From: Melghirimyces algeriensis
GTDB taxonomy: Bacteria; Bacillota; Bacilli; Thermoactinomycetales; DSM-45169
Assembly: GCF_900182565.1 (NCBI RefSeq)
Contig: NZ_FXTI01000003.1
Coordinates: 124,001-188,000, forward strand
DNA: 64,000 nt
Direction: 5' to 3'
Translations under genes and position numbers: made by a program
Shown: piece by piece, positions 40,280-48,884 of the stretch
Position numbering within the stretch: position 1 is the stretch's first letter
Layout of the letters: every line of letters begins with the position of its first letter
The notes under the pieces: model-generated
Told to the model about the DNA's origin: nothing
Database searches by the model: none
What the model saw: only the letters and a program-made list of their open reading frames with translations

Positions 40280-40533
40280 CTTTGTGTCGATCATTCCGAG
40301 GCGTTGTTTCAAGGCAAAAGTTAATAGTTGAGAGAAATTTAACACGTTAACTTCGGCCATTTTGTGTTTAGCCATCGAGGAACGGTTACGGTTTTTTTGA
40401 TGATTTTGGTCTCCATTTCATCCCGAAAAGGTGGCATCCATACATCAATCAAGACAACAGCTTCGTTGGGACCTTCTTTTTCTACTTCGTGAACAGGGGT
40501 GGGTTCGGGAATTTCATCACCGTCTTCCTCCAT
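40280..40533 (-). pseudogene. hicB antitoxin relic (5' truncated and frameshifted)
   Basis: The minus strand encodes MEEDGDEIPEPTPVHEVEKE and VVLIDVWMPPFRDEM, then KKTVTVPRWLN, the end of the HicB N-domain and start of its DNA-binding tail. At about 40361 a one-base loss shifts the frame: the other phase continues MAEVNVLNFSQLLTFALKQR, the expected ribbon/HTH C-terminus. The first about 50 residues are missing (replaced from 40534), and no hicA partner is visible. It lies just outside attR, so it belongs to the chromosome rather than the phage. Confidence 0.75.
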
Positions 40534-40537
40534 ACCA

Positions 40538-40574
40538 TTTGTATCATTTGATATAATAGTATCAATGATACAAA
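40538..40574. repeat. 37-bp imperfect palindrome
   Basis: TTTGTATCATT (40538-40548) and its exact inverse AATGATACAAA (40564-40574), with nested TTGATA/TATCAA. It lies at the truncation point of the hicB relic and might be an operator or the end of a lost element. Confidence 0.6.
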
Positions 40575-40791
40575 AAGGGGGATTCAGTAAGTTAAAGGAA
40601 AATGTAATTAATTAACGAAGAGTCCGTAAAAAATTTCCGTTGGTTTTGTGAAAAAGGTCATTTCCTATGGGGGAATCACCGGCCATTTATCCATGGATGG
40701 ATGGAGAGGCAGTTTCGGGTTTGATGACAAGGGAATTGACGTAAAAATAAAGATGTTTTTTCATTTTTTCGTGTAGTGGAGGACCAATGCC

Positions 40792-41784
40792 ATGATCACC
40801 ATCAATGAAATCGCGGAGCGGGCGAATGTGTCCCGAACGACCGTTTCTAGGGTGTTGAACGATTCGGGATACGTCAGCGAACCGGTCCGGAAACGGATCC
40901 TGAAAATCATTGAAGAGACGGGATACGTGCCCAGCGAACACGCCAAGGCGCTCCGCACCAAACGGAGCAAGGTCATCGGTGTGATTCTGCCGAAAATCAG
41001 CACGGAGACTTCCGGCCGCCTTGTGGATGGCATCGATGAAGAGCTGTCGAGAAAGGGATACCAGATCCTGTTGGCCAATACCAAGCTGGAGAAAGAAAAA
41101 GAGATCCAGTTTATCAAACTGCTGAATAGCCGCCAGGTGGATGGGATCATCCTGGCGGCTACCCACGTCGGCGAGGAACTGGTGTCGGAGATTGGCCATC
41201 TGGCCATCCCCTTGGTTTCCGTGGGTCAGGACTTGCCCGGTGTGTCCGTGGTCTTGTACGACGACTACCATGCTGCGAAAGAGTTGACCACCTTGTTCAT
41301 CGACAAGGGGCATCGGAGAATCGGCTTTATCGGAGTGAGCGAGGACGATCCGGCGGTGGGATATTGGAGAAAAAAAGGGTACATGGACGCGATGGAGGAA
41401 CACGGTCTACCAGTTGAAGACCATTGGGTCCAAACTTCCCGGTTCGACCTTAGGTCCGGGTATGCGTCCGTGAAAACCATGATGGAGACGGAGGGTGCCT
41501 CCCGTCCCACCGCCATCTTCGCAGTGACGGACCGGTTGGCGATCGGGGCTCTTCAGTATCTCAAGAAACGGGGGGTGGGCGTGCCGGACACCGTGGCTCT
41601 GGCCGGCATCGGGGCGTCGGAAATGTCGAAGCACATCACCCCGCCGTTGACAACAGTGGATTATATGCATGAAAACGCAGGACGGGAAGCGGCCAAGATG
41701 ATTCTGGAACATCTTTCCGGAACCCGGTCCGTGCCGGGAAAAGTTATACTTTCATATAGACTTTTGAGCAGAGACAGTTTATAA
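40792..41784 (+). CDS. scrR: LacI-family regulator of the sucrose cassette
   Basis: 330 aa. The N-terminal LacI HTH and hinge (TINEIAERANVSRTTVSRVL, GYVPSEHAKALRTKRSKVIG) is followed by a periplasmic-binding-like sensor domain (VDGIILAATHVGEELVSEIG, FIGVSEDDPAVGYWRKKGYM, AIFAVTDRLAIGALQYLKKR). It should bind the TGnAATCGATTnCA palindromes at 41791-41916 and derepress with sucrose-6-phosphate or a related sugar. ATG 40792 follows GTGGAGGACCA. It is transcribed in the same direction as the PTS and hydrolase genes. Confidence 0.92.
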   Translation: MITINEIAERANVSRTTVSRVLNDSGYVSEPVRKRILKIIEETGYVPSEHAKALRTKRSKVIGVILPKISTETSGRLVDGIDEELSRKGYQILLANTKLEKEKEIQFIKLLNSRQVDGIILAATHVGEELVSEIGHLAIPLVSVGQDLPGVSVVLYDDYHAAKELTTLFIDKGHRRIGFIGVSEDDPAVGYWRKKGYMDAMEEHGLPVEDHWVQTSRFDLRSGYASVKTMMETEGASRPTAIFAVTDRLAIGALQYLKKRGVGVPDTVALAGIGASEMSKHITPPLTTVDYMHENAGREAAKMILEHLSGTRSVPGKVILSYRLLSRDSL

Positions 41785-41916
41785 TGATGATGTAATCGAT
41801 TTCATTTTTTATACAAGTGGTTTAGACAAAGGATTCATCGTAAGCATGAATCCAATTTTTTATCCCATGATGAAATCGATTACATCTTCTGTTTTATGGA
41901 TGTGGAATCGATTTCT
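41780..41916 (+). promoter_or_regulatory. scr promoter region with three LacI/cre-type operators
   Basis: TGTAATCGATTTCA (41791-41804), TGAAATCGATTACA (41871-41884) and TGGAATCGATTTCT (41903-41916). A perfect TATAAT (41780-41785) precedes the first, which would overlap the start site. The first two also fit the CcpA cre consensus exactly, so they may serve ScrR, catabolite control, or both. Confidence 0.75.
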
Positions 41917-41940
41917 GTCATTCGAGGAGGGGAAACGATC

Positions 41941-43359
41941 ATGGAAAAATCGGAGAACCGGTTGATTGCAGAACAGATCGTGGAAGCGATCGGTGGAGAG
42001 GAGAACATCGAGTCGATCGCCCATTGCGCCACGCGGTTGCGGTTAATGGTCAGCGATCGGGAAAAGGTGAACCAGGAACGGGTCGAGTCCATCGACAAAG
42101 TGAAAGGAGCCTTCTACAACTCGGGACAGTATCAGGTCATTCTGGGGACGGGAACCGTCAACCGCATCTATGAGGAGATGACCAGCCTCGGATTGGAAGG
42201 TAAGACGAAATCGGAACAGGCGAAGGGAGCCGCCAAAAGCGGAAACGCCTTTCAACGGGCGATCCGCTCCTTCGGGGATGTGTTTGTTCCCATCATTCCC
42301 GCTTTGGTGGCGACGGGTCTGTTCATGGGTCTGCGCGGTCTGGTCATGCAGGAGAAACTGCTGGCCCTGTTCGGTCTGACCCCAGGGGACATCTCCGACC
42401 ACTTCATCCTGTTCACCCAAGTGCTGACCGACACGGCCTTCATCTTTCTGCCGGCGCTGGTCGCTTGGTCCACCTTCCGGGTGTTCGGTGGATCGCCTAT
42501 CATCGGACTGATCCTCGGCTTGATGCTGGTCAGCCCGGCTCTGCCCAACGCTTGGGATGTCGCCGCTGGGAAAGCGGAAGCGATCCGGTTCCTGGGCTTC
42601 ATCCCTGTTGTTGGTTATCAGGGTTCTGTGTTGCCCGCCTTTATCGCTGGCATCCTCGGAGCCAAACTGGAACGGGTGATTCGAAAACGGGTTCCCGAAG
42701 CGCTTGACCTGATACTGACACCGTTTTTGACCTTGCTGGTGATGATCGTTTTCGCTCTCTTGGTCATTGGTCCGATCTTGCACAGCCTGGAGGAAGTCAT
42801 CATGAACGCCACTGTATCCATTCTGCAATGGCCTTTCGGCATCAGCGGCCTCCTGATCGGTTTCTTCCAACAGATTATCGTCATCACCGGAGTCCATCAT
42901 ATCTTCAATCTTTTGGAGATTCAGTTGTTGGAGCGGTTCGGAAACAACCCCTTTAATGCCATTATCACATGCGCCATTGCCGCCCAGGGCGGAGCTGCGC
43001 TGGCCGTCGGCCTCAAAACCAAATCCAAGAATCTGAAAGCCCTGGCTCTGCCGTCGTCTCTATCCGCCTTCCTCGGAATCACGGAACCGGCGATCTTCGG
43101 GGTGAACCTTCGCTACATGAAGCCCTTCGTTATGGGATTGATCGGCGGGGGCGCCGGCGGGTTTCTCGCTTCGTTGTTTGGGCTGAAAGCGACGGGTATG
43201 GCGATCACAGCGATTCCCGGCACGTTGCTTTATCTGAATGGCCAGCTCCCCCTGTACTTGCTGGTCAACCTCGTTTCCATCGCAGTGGCGTTCGCACTGA
43301 CTTGGATGTTCGGTTTTTCCGACGCTGTGCTTGATAAGAAACGTTCCGCCAAGGAGTGA
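41941..43359 (+). CDS. scrA: PTS sucrose-specific EIIBC component
   Basis: 472 aa from ATG 41941 (GAGGAGGGG upstream). The EIIB domain has the phosphorylated Cys29 in IAHCATRLRLMV; after a linker, EIIC has about ten membrane helices (FQRAIRSFGDVFVPIIPALV, FGGSPIIGLILGLMLVSPAL, GITEPAIFGVNLRYMKPFVM). It imports and phosphorylates sucrose to sucrose-6-phosphate. There is no EIIA domain, so a separate EIIA (often the glucose-type) must supply phosphate. Confidence 0.95.
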   Translation: MEKSENRLIAEQIVEAIGGEENIESIAHCATRLRLMVSDREKVNQERVESIDKVKGAFYNSGQYQVILGTGTVNRIYEEMTSLGLEGKTKSEQAKGAAKSGNAFQRAIRSFGDVFVPIIPALVATGLFMGLRGLVMQEKLLALFGLTPGDISDHFILFTQVLTDTAFIFLPALVAWSTFRVFGGSPIIGLILGLMLVSPALPNAWDVAAGKAEAIRFLGFIPVVGYQGSVLPAFIAGILGAKLERVIRKRVPEALDLILTPFLTLLVMIVFALLVIGPILHSLEEVIMNATVSILQWPFGISGLLIGFFQQIIVITGVHHIFNLLEIQLLERFGNNPFNAIITCAIAAQGGAALAVGLKTKSKNLKALALPSSLSAFLGITEPAIFGVNLRYMKPFVMGLIGGGAGGFLASLFGLKATGMAITAIPGTLLYLNGQLPLYLLVNLVSIAVAFALTWMFGFSDAVLDKKRSAKE

Positions 43360-43415
43360 TCGTCGCAGACAATTGCTGATGAAATCGGAAACCAACCATT
43401 CAAGGGAGTTTTCTT

Positions 43416-44885
43416 ATGAACTCAACGAAAGCACGATTGACGGAACGGGTCCGAGCTGCGGTGGTGACGTACGGAGCTGCGGCGAAGCGCGACCCCTATC
43501 GTCTTCACTACCACTTGACACCACTCGTCGGACTGCTGAACGATCCCAACGGATTCGTCCAGTATCGCGGGGAGTATCATCTGTTCTATCAGTGGAATCC
43601 ATTCATCACCGAGCACGGTAGCAAGTTCTGGGGGCATTGGACGTCGATGGACCTGGTGAATTGGCGGGCGAAACCGGTCGCCCTCGCCCCTGACGAATGG
43701 TACGACAAAAACGGTTGTTACTCGGGAAGCGCCGTGGAGCACGAAGGGAAACTGATCCTGTTTTACACGGGAAACGTCAGAGACGAGCAGGGTGGTCGGG
43801 AAACGTACCAATGCATGGCTATATCGGAGGACGGAATTCGCTTCCGGAAACACGGACCGGTCATCCACTTGCCGCAAGGGTACACCCCTCATTTCCGCGA
43901 CCCGAAAGTCTGGAGAAAAGACGGGAGTTGGTACATGGTGGTGGGTGCCCAGAGTCGGGAGCTTCAAGGGCAGGCTGTCCTGTTCCGGTCTTCAAATCTG
44001 AGGGATTGGACCTATCTCGGGCCGATCGCAGGGAGTGGGTTACAATGCTTGGGAGAGTTCGGATACATGTGGGAGTGCCCCGATTTGTTTCGACTCAACG
44101 GCCGGGGGGTGCTGATCGTCTGTCCCCAGGGGTTGGAGCCGGAGGGGGACCGCTATCATAACCTTTACCAATCCGGCTACTTCCTCGGCGACTTGGAAGA
44201 GGAAGTAGCGAAGTTCGACCACGGTCCCTTTGATGAATTGGATCGGGGCTTCGATTTCTACGCGCCACAGACTACCTTGGACAACCGAGGACGTCGGTTG
44301 CTGTTCGGGTGGATGGGCTTGCCCGACGGGGAGGAGCACCACCCGACCGTTGCCCACCATTGGATCCACGCGATGACGTTGCCTCGTGAACTGAGGGTGA
44401 GCAAAGGACGCTTGATCCAACGCCCTGTGGAGGAACTGTGTCAGTTGCGAAGGAATGAAGTAGTCCATTCCCGCACAGAGATTTGCGGAAAGGGTGTGGC
44501 GTTGGAAGGGGTGGACGGTGAGGCGCTGGAGATCGAGGTGGATCTGTTGGAGAACCGGTCGGAAACCTTTGCCATCGATTTCCGGGGAGCGGCCTGCTTG
44601 ATCTACGACCGCCGCGACGGCCGGCTGATGCTGGAGCGGACCGCATGGAAGGACGGAAAGAAGGAACGGCGCTTTTGCCGGATTGACCGGTTGGCCCGGT
44701 TGCGGATTTTCCTGGACGCATCCAGTATCGAGATTTTCGTCAACGAAGGGGAAGAGGTGTTTACGTCCCGATTCTATCCGGACGTAGACAACCGGTCAAT
44801 TGCGTTCTCGGCCCCGGAGGGAATTACCGTCGATCTGAAAAAGTGGGAACTGGCGTCGGTACCGATTCCGGGAGATCCCGTGTGA
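43416..44885 (+). CDS. scrB: Sucrose-6-phosphate hydrolase (GH32)
   Basis: 489 aa. GH32 motifs: LLNDPNGF with nucleophile Asp43, YHLFYQWNP, FRDPKVW with the transition-state Asp, and WECPDLF with the general acid Glu. The C-terminal beta-sandwich ends ASSIEIFVNEGEEVFTSRFY. It splits sucrose-6-phosphate into glucose-6-phosphate and fructose. Start ATG 43416 follows AAGGGAGTTTTCTT. Last gene of the cassette, followed by a terminator. Confidence 0.95.
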   Translation: MNSTKARLTERVRAAVVTYGAAAKRDPYRLHYHLTPLVGLLNDPNGFVQYRGEYHLFYQWNPFITEHGSKFWGHWTSMDLVNWRAKPVALAPDEWYDKNGCYSGSAVEHEGKLILFYTGNVRDEQGGRETYQCMAISEDGIRFRKHGPVIHLPQGYTPHFRDPKVWRKDGSWYMVVGAQSRELQGQAVLFRSSNLRDWTYLGPIAGSGLQCLGEFGYMWECPDLFRLNGRGVLIVCPQGLEPEGDRYHNLYQSGYFLGDLEEEVAKFDHGPFDELDRGFDFYAPQTTLDNRGRRLLFGWMGLPDGEEHHPTVAHHWIHAMTLPRELRVSKGRLIQRPVEELCQLRRNEVVHSRTEICGKGVALEGVDGEALEIEVDLLENRSETFAIDFRGAACLIYDRRDGRLMLERTAWKDGKKERRFCRIDRLARLRIFLDASSIEIFVNEGEEVFTSRFYPDVDNRSIAFSAPEGITVDLKKWELASVPIPGDPV

Positions 44886-44913
44886 AGCGGCAAACGGAAA
44901 GCCATTAGTCATG

Positions 44914-44951
44914 ACAAAGCCCTGCACCGAAAGTCGACAGGGCTTTGTTTC
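44914..44951 (+). terminator. Terminator after scrB
   Basis: ACAAAGCCCTG (44914-44924) pairs with CAGGGCTTTGT (44938-44948), followed by T. Confidence 0.9.
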
Positions 44952-45202
44952 TAAAAAAAGAAAATTGATGGCGTTTGAAAGATCGATCAAGACCCATTTG
45001 GGGTTCCCCTGCTCCTCTCCGAGAGGAGCAGAGCTATTTTTATTTATTTTGTCTTCTTATGATCTTTTTCGCAGTCGTAGAGACTTCTATTTTCCTTTGT
45101 ACGAGTTTTTATACTTGAATGCGACCTTTCGGAGGGCAATTATCGGTCTTAAATCCCCCGGAATAAAAGGATAGATTGAATTATAAGAGATGAGGAATCC
45201 CG
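44952..45202. other. Non-coding stretch with a second hairpin
   Basis: I see no credible gene. TGCTCCTCT (45010-45018) pairs with AGAGGAGCA (45022-45030), followed by a T-rich tract, so it may be a backup terminator for the scr cassette. The rest is AT-rich without recognizable features. Confidence 0.5.
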
Positions 45203-45234
45203 AAACAAAGCCCCTACAGAGATTGCGGGGGCTT
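45203..45234 (-). terminator. Terminator for the leftward genes
   Basis: On the minus strand AAGCCCCC...GGGGCTT closes a stem-loop followed by TGTTT; it sits just after the stop of the small zinc-finger gene. Confidence 0.75.
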
Positions 45235-45243
45235 CGGTTAGCT

Positions 45244-45414
45244 TTAACGGTTAAGAAACCATTTTTTCAGTCGGTCGAAGAAGGTTTCCTGTTTTATTTC
45301 ATCCTGTTTGGGCTTCCTCCCGGTTCCGCCGCAATAAGCGCAAGGAGTTTCCATAGGGATCGGCAGCATCGTTTTTATTTTCCCTTTCCCCTTGCAGACC
45401 GAACAAGTCACCAT
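45244..45414 (-). CDS. Small DnaJ-zinc-finger-like protein
   Basis: 56 aa from ATG 45414 (an extra ATG at 45417 is possible). Two CxxC motifs, VTCSVCKGKGKIK and PCAYCGGTGRK, copy the CxxCxGxG style of DnaJ zinc fingers. The C-terminal part is a basic helix (TFFDRLKKWFLNR). It is too short for typical gene finders. Lies directly after the decayed yitT gene and before a terminator on the same strand. Role unknown; small proteins of this style are found in Bacillales. Confidence 0.6.
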   Translation of the reverse strand: MVTCSVCKGKGKIKTMLPIPMETPCAYCGGTGRKPKQDEIKQETFFDRLKKWFLNR

Positions 45415-45428
45415 CATTTCCCTACTTT

Positions 45429-46000
45429 CTAGTGAATATTGCGTTTTTTAAAGTGTCCTCCCTTGATATCGTGAATATCTCCAATTGCCAGGAAGGCTTG
45501 TGGATCGATATCCTCTACAATTAATTTCAGTTTTGCCTCTTCCAAACGGGTAATGACACAGAAGATCACTTTTTTGTCATCACCAGAGTGTATCCCCCTT
45601 CTCCCTTGAGGTACGTCACACCGCGTCCTAGCCGGTTCAAGATGGCATCCCCCAGTTCTTCGTGTCGATTACTGTTAATCCAGACCGATTTGGTTTCATC
45701 AAACCCTTCAATCGTCATGGCAATCATTTTAAAAGCGATGAAATAAGTGATCAAAGAGTACAGGCCCGCCCCAGCCGAATATGAAACCGTAACCCCGAAC
45801 AACGTGGAAGCCTCCAAGGGGAGACCACCCAAATAAGAAAGAATGATGGAAACCCCGACGATGCCACCATCAATGATGTGGTTTGGGACCAGAAAAATTT
45901 CCAGCCCCACGGTGACTAAAAATGCTCCCACCAGGATGATGAAGACCCGTTTCAGGATGCTGGACCATGAGAGTTTTTTGTGTTCTCGTTTCGATTCCAA
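45429..46000 (-). pseudogene. Decayed YitT-family membrane protein gene
   Basis: The frame from ATG 46000 has the YitT start (VGAFLVTVGLEIFLVPNHII, DGGIVGVSIILSYLGGLPLE) but then jumps to the last membrane helix and the DUF2179 cytoplasmic domain (GRGVTYLKGEGGY), so about 110-120 residues of central membrane helices are missing compared with the 281-aa neighbour. A two-base insertion near 45585 also shifts the frame; the other phase continues SGDDKKVIFCVITRLEEAKL to a normal end at 45429 (IHDIKGGHFKKRNIH). Two independent lesions make it non-functional. Confidence 0.85.
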
Positions 46001-46009
46001 CGGATTTGT

Positions 46010-46855
46010 TCAGCTTTTTGGATACGGAAACAGGGGTTTGTATTTGACACCAGCGGTTTCCGCGACATACGACGCTTCCATAATCGCTCCAGGATCTATT
46101 TCCAACACCAACTCTTTCAGTTTGGGATACTCCAAGCGGTCCACAATGCAATAAATAATTCGTTTTTCATCACCGGAGTATCCACCCTCTCCACGAAGAA
46201 AGGTGAGGGAGACTTCCAGGTCATGAACCAACCGTTTCCCCACTTCCTCCGGTTTCTCCGAAATGATCATGACGGATTTCGCTTGGTTCAGACCATCCAT
46301 CACGAAGTCGATCATTTTGGTCACGATGTAGAATACCGCCAAGGAGAACATGGCTTTTTCCAGGGTGTAAACGAAAGCGGCAGTTGCAAAAATGACCGCG
46401 TTCAATACCAGGAGAAAGGTAGTGATAGGGATGTGGAAGCGTTTGTGAAACCAAACGGCAAGCATCTCTGTTCCGTCAATCGCTCCTCCGGTTTTGACTA
46501 CCAGGCCGATCCCCACTCCCAACAAAAGCCCTCCGTAGAGAACAATCAAAACTTCTGAAGTGGTAATGGCTGGGATCGGTTTAAACAGAATCAGTCCAAC
46601 AGTCGTCACTGCATTGGCATAAAGGGTGCGAATGACAAACCGTTTCCCGGTCACTTTGGTGGTGAACAGCAGAATCGGAAGATTCAGACCAAGAAAGACC
46701 ACCCAGAGAGGAATCTCCCATAGCTTGTGGGACATAATCGCAATGGCTGTCACTCCCCCATCCACCAGGCCGTTGGGAGCCAAGATCAGTTCCAATCCGG
46801 CAGCGACAATAAACGAGCCGACGGTTAAGGAGAGGTATTCCCAAAATCGTTTCAT
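46010..46855 (-). CDS. YitT/YqfU-family membrane protein
   Basis: 281 aa, intact. Five or so membrane helices (VGSFIVAAGLELILAPNGLV, LWVVFLGLNLPILLFTTKVT, LYGGLLLGVGIGLVVKTGGA, the FLLVLNAVIFATAAFVYTLE segment) are followed by a DUF2179 domain (VSLTFLRGEGGYSGDEKRII, LVLEIDPGAIMEASYVAE). Function of this widespread family is not firmly established. Starts at ATG 46855 after AAAAGGAGATGAAAA. The adjacent yitT pseudogene is a tandem paralogue reading in the same direction. Confidence 0.9.
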   Translation of the reverse strand: MKRFWEYLSLTVGSFIVAAGLELILAPNGLVDGGVTAIAIMSHKLWEIPLWVVFLGLNLPILLFTTKVTGKRFVIRTLYANAVTTVGLILFKPIPAITTSEVLIVLYGGLLLGVGIGLVVKTGGAIDGTEMLAVWFHKRFHIPITTFLLVLNAVIFATAAFVYTLEKAMFSLAVFYIVTKMIDFVMDGLNQAKSVMIISEKPEEVGKRLVHDLEVSLTFLRGEGGYSGDEKRIIYCIVDRLEYPKLKELVLEIDPGAIMEASYVAETAGVKYKPLFPYPKS

Positions 46856-46957
46856 TTTTCATCTCCTTTTTATTAACATTTCATTTCGAGGGACCGCCTT
46901 TCAGTATGCTTCCCACCTTAATCCGGCCTTTGTAGGCCTTTCAATTTCCGAACCTCA

Positions 46958-47119
46958 TTAAAAGGAGATTAATCCCGCTTTGGTCACGAATACTTGACCA
47001 TCCTCAATGCAATAGGTCGTGTAGTCCCCCTCACGAACATTCAAAAGATCTTGGAACTCTTTGGGTAAGGTCACTTGATTTTTTGAACTGACTCGATAGA
47101 AGTGAAAATCACCCTCCAC
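46958..47119 (-). CDS. AbrB/MazE-like small DNA-binding protein (orphan)
   Basis: 53 aa (GTG 47119 to TAA 46958-46960). VSSKNQVTLPKEFQDLLNVR followed by EGDYTTYCIEDGQVFVTKAG is the SpoVT/AbrB swapped-hairpin fold. Such proteins are often antitoxins, but no toxin gene follows. The ribosome site is poor and an in-frame stop lies just upstream, so the 5' end may be damaged. Confidence 0.5.
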   Translation of the reverse strand: MEGDFHFYRVSSKNQVTLPKEFQDLLNVREGDYTTYCIEDGQVFVTKAGLISF

Positions 47120-47484
47120 CCCTTACAGGAATTTCGGTATTCTTGCTTACATCATTATACCATGATTTGATTACAGAAAGACTGAATTGAGCCCTTGCCG
47201 AGATCGACAAGGGCTTTGTCTTAGAGTAGAGATCCCAAAAAAGACCCAATAAATAGGAAATTTCGTTTTAAGGGGATGAGACAGGACTTATATCAAAAGT
47301 GCCGATTCTTTGCTGGAGGAAAGAGATGGGGAGACGGAAATCCCCTCTCCCCCACTTTGTCATGAACCTCCAGAGTTAATTTGATTATTTTTTCTACCGG
47401 AAATGCGTCAAACACAATTTTATGAATCGCTGTCGTTCTTGCGATTACTGGGGAATATTCCTGCTTTTAGATATATACGAAAGT
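47120..47484. other. Intergenic region with hairpins, no gene seen
   Basis: Contains GCCCTTG/CAAGGGC (about 47189-47216, followed by TTTGTCTT on the + strand) and a GGGGAGA/TCTCCCC-type stem near 47330-47358. No convincing coding frame. Confidence 0.5.
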
Positions 47485-47880
47485 CTATTTTAATACTCTG
47501 AGTGCTCTGGCTACTTTTCTGGCAAATACAATGGGGTTTTCTATGGCTTCGAAGTGAATGTACATCAAGCGAGGGTTTTCAAACAGCCAGTGATTGTGTA
47601 AGGCGGTTACCAAAATCCCTTGTCGACGAAGTGCTGAGATGAAAGGGTTGATTTCTCTTTGCAAAATCACCGTTTCGCCTAGATTAAGCGCTCTACCTCT
47701 CCGATCAATATTTTCAAATGTGAAGAAAGTGGGCAAAACAATAGGGGAGCGGCTTCGTCTTCCTAAAATGGTAACAGGAATGTTCCGGAATTTTTGAATC
47801 AGACAAACTCCGTTGACGATACTGGGTGTTCCTCCCGTGATATTGGCAAATTGCCGACAGAGTCTTTCCAACGCACTCAT
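47485..47880 (-). CDS. DUF1259-type small protein
   Basis: 131 aa from ATG 47880 (AAAGGAGGTATGACG). Sequence FRNIPVTILGRRSRSPIVLP, LGETVILQREINPFISALRR and LVTALHNHWLFENPRLMYIH match the repeating unit of DUF1259 (LppY/LpqO) proteins; here only one unit is present. No signal peptide. Function unknown. Last gene of the accessory region before tepA. Confidence 0.8.
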   Translation of the reverse strand: MSALERLCRQFANITGGTPSIVNGVCLIQKFRNIPVTILGRRSRSPIVLPTFFTFENIDRRGRALNLGETVILQREINPFISALRRQGILVTALHNHWLFENPRLMYIHFEAIENPIVFARKVARALRVLK

Positions 47881-48104
47881 CGTCATACCTCCTTTTATAC
47901 GTGTCACTTATGACCAACACTATAAACTATGGGTGGACATGGGAATGGGTTTGTGGAGGTACCTAAAGATGTTGAAATTGGGTTTTTATATTTTTTTGTA
48001 GGATTCCGGTTGTTTGGAAAATCAGGATGAGAGTAGACATCCGTCCATTTTTTGCATGGGATCGGATCATGCATCGCATACTAGAGAAGAAAAGGAGGGT
48101 TCAT

Positions 48105-48884
48105 ATGAGCGATAAAATCGATATGCAAAATCAAGGCCCGACAACACAGCCATCGGATGCTCCCGCCCCTGATCAGCCAGGGACAGATCCCAATCAAAAG
48201 GGAGAACAGAAGAAAAAGGGAATTGTGGACGCCATTCAGCAATTGGGACAGACGAACGTGCCCCAGATGGAATCCAATATCCACTGTCTATCGGTCATCG
48301 GCCAGGTGGAAGGACATCTTGTCATGCCATCCCAAAACAAAACCACCAAATATGAGCATGTCATTCCGCAGATTGTGGCAGCAGAACAGAATCCCAAAAT
48401 TGAAGGAGTCGTTATTATTTTAAATACCGTTGGCGGGGATGTGGAAGCAGGGCTTGCAATTGCCGAAATGATTTCGTCCATGAGCAAGCCGACGGTTTCC
48501 CTCGTTTTGGGGGGAGGACACAGCATTGGAGTTCCTATTGCCGTAGCAGCAGATACCAGTTTTATTGCGGAGACGGCGACCATGACCATTCATCCTGTCC
48601 GTTTGACAGGAATGGTGGTGGGTGTTCCACAAACCTTTGAATATATGGAAAAAATGCAGGATCGGGTGACCCGATTTGTGGCCCAACATTCCAATATTTC
48701 TGAGGAGAAATTCCGGGAGCTGATGTTTCGGACAGGCGAACTGGCTCGTGATATTGGAACCAATGTGATTGGAAGTGATGCGGTCAAATATGGACTGATT
48801 CATCGTGTCGGTGGTCTAGGTGATGCATTGAATGAGCTGAATCAGAAAATTGAATGGAATCGCAAAGGGGATGTCGTTCAATGA
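48105..48884 (+). CDS. tepA: ClpP-like serine protease TepA
   Basis: 259 aa from ATG 48105 (AAGGAGGGTTCAT). After a disordered 45-residue Pro/Gln/Asp-rich N-terminus, the ClpP/crotonase fold shows IILNTVGGDVEAGLAIAEMI, the nucleophile Ser in LGGGHSIGVPIAVAAD and the His in TMTIHPVRLTG. B. subtilis TepA (YmfB) is involved in signal peptide degradation/protein translocation. In the standard backbone tepA follows rnjB directly; here prophage and scr/yitT region separate them by 40 kb. Confidence 0.95.
   Translation: MSDKIDMQNQGPTTQPSDAPAPDQPGTDPNQKGEQKKKGIVDAIQQLGQTNVPQMESNIHCLSVIGQVEGHLVMPSQNKTTKYEHVIPQIVAAEQNPKIEGVVIILNTVGGDVEAGLAIAEMISSMSKPTVSLVLGGGHSIGVPIAVAADTSFIAETATMTIHPVRLTGMVVGVPQTFEYMEKMQDRVTRFVAQHSNISEEKFRELMFRTGELARDIGTNVIGSDAVKYGLIHRVGGLGDALNELNQKIEWNRKGDVVQ

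Noticed and set aside
40119..40331. 70-codon plus-strand frame across attR
   Set aside because: It runs through the att repeat and terminator hairpin; the C-terminal half is just the translated terminator region. No ribosome site or motif.
42043..42900. 285-codon minus-strand frame opposite scrA
   Set aside because: Shadow of the EIIBC gene; the product is rich in Asp/Gln/His/Arg with no domain, and there is no ribosome site.
44911..45432. Two plus-strand frames of about 80-87 codons downstream of scrB
   Set aside because: They begin inside a terminator or overlap the small zinc-finger gene on the other strand; no ribosome sites, no domain-like content.
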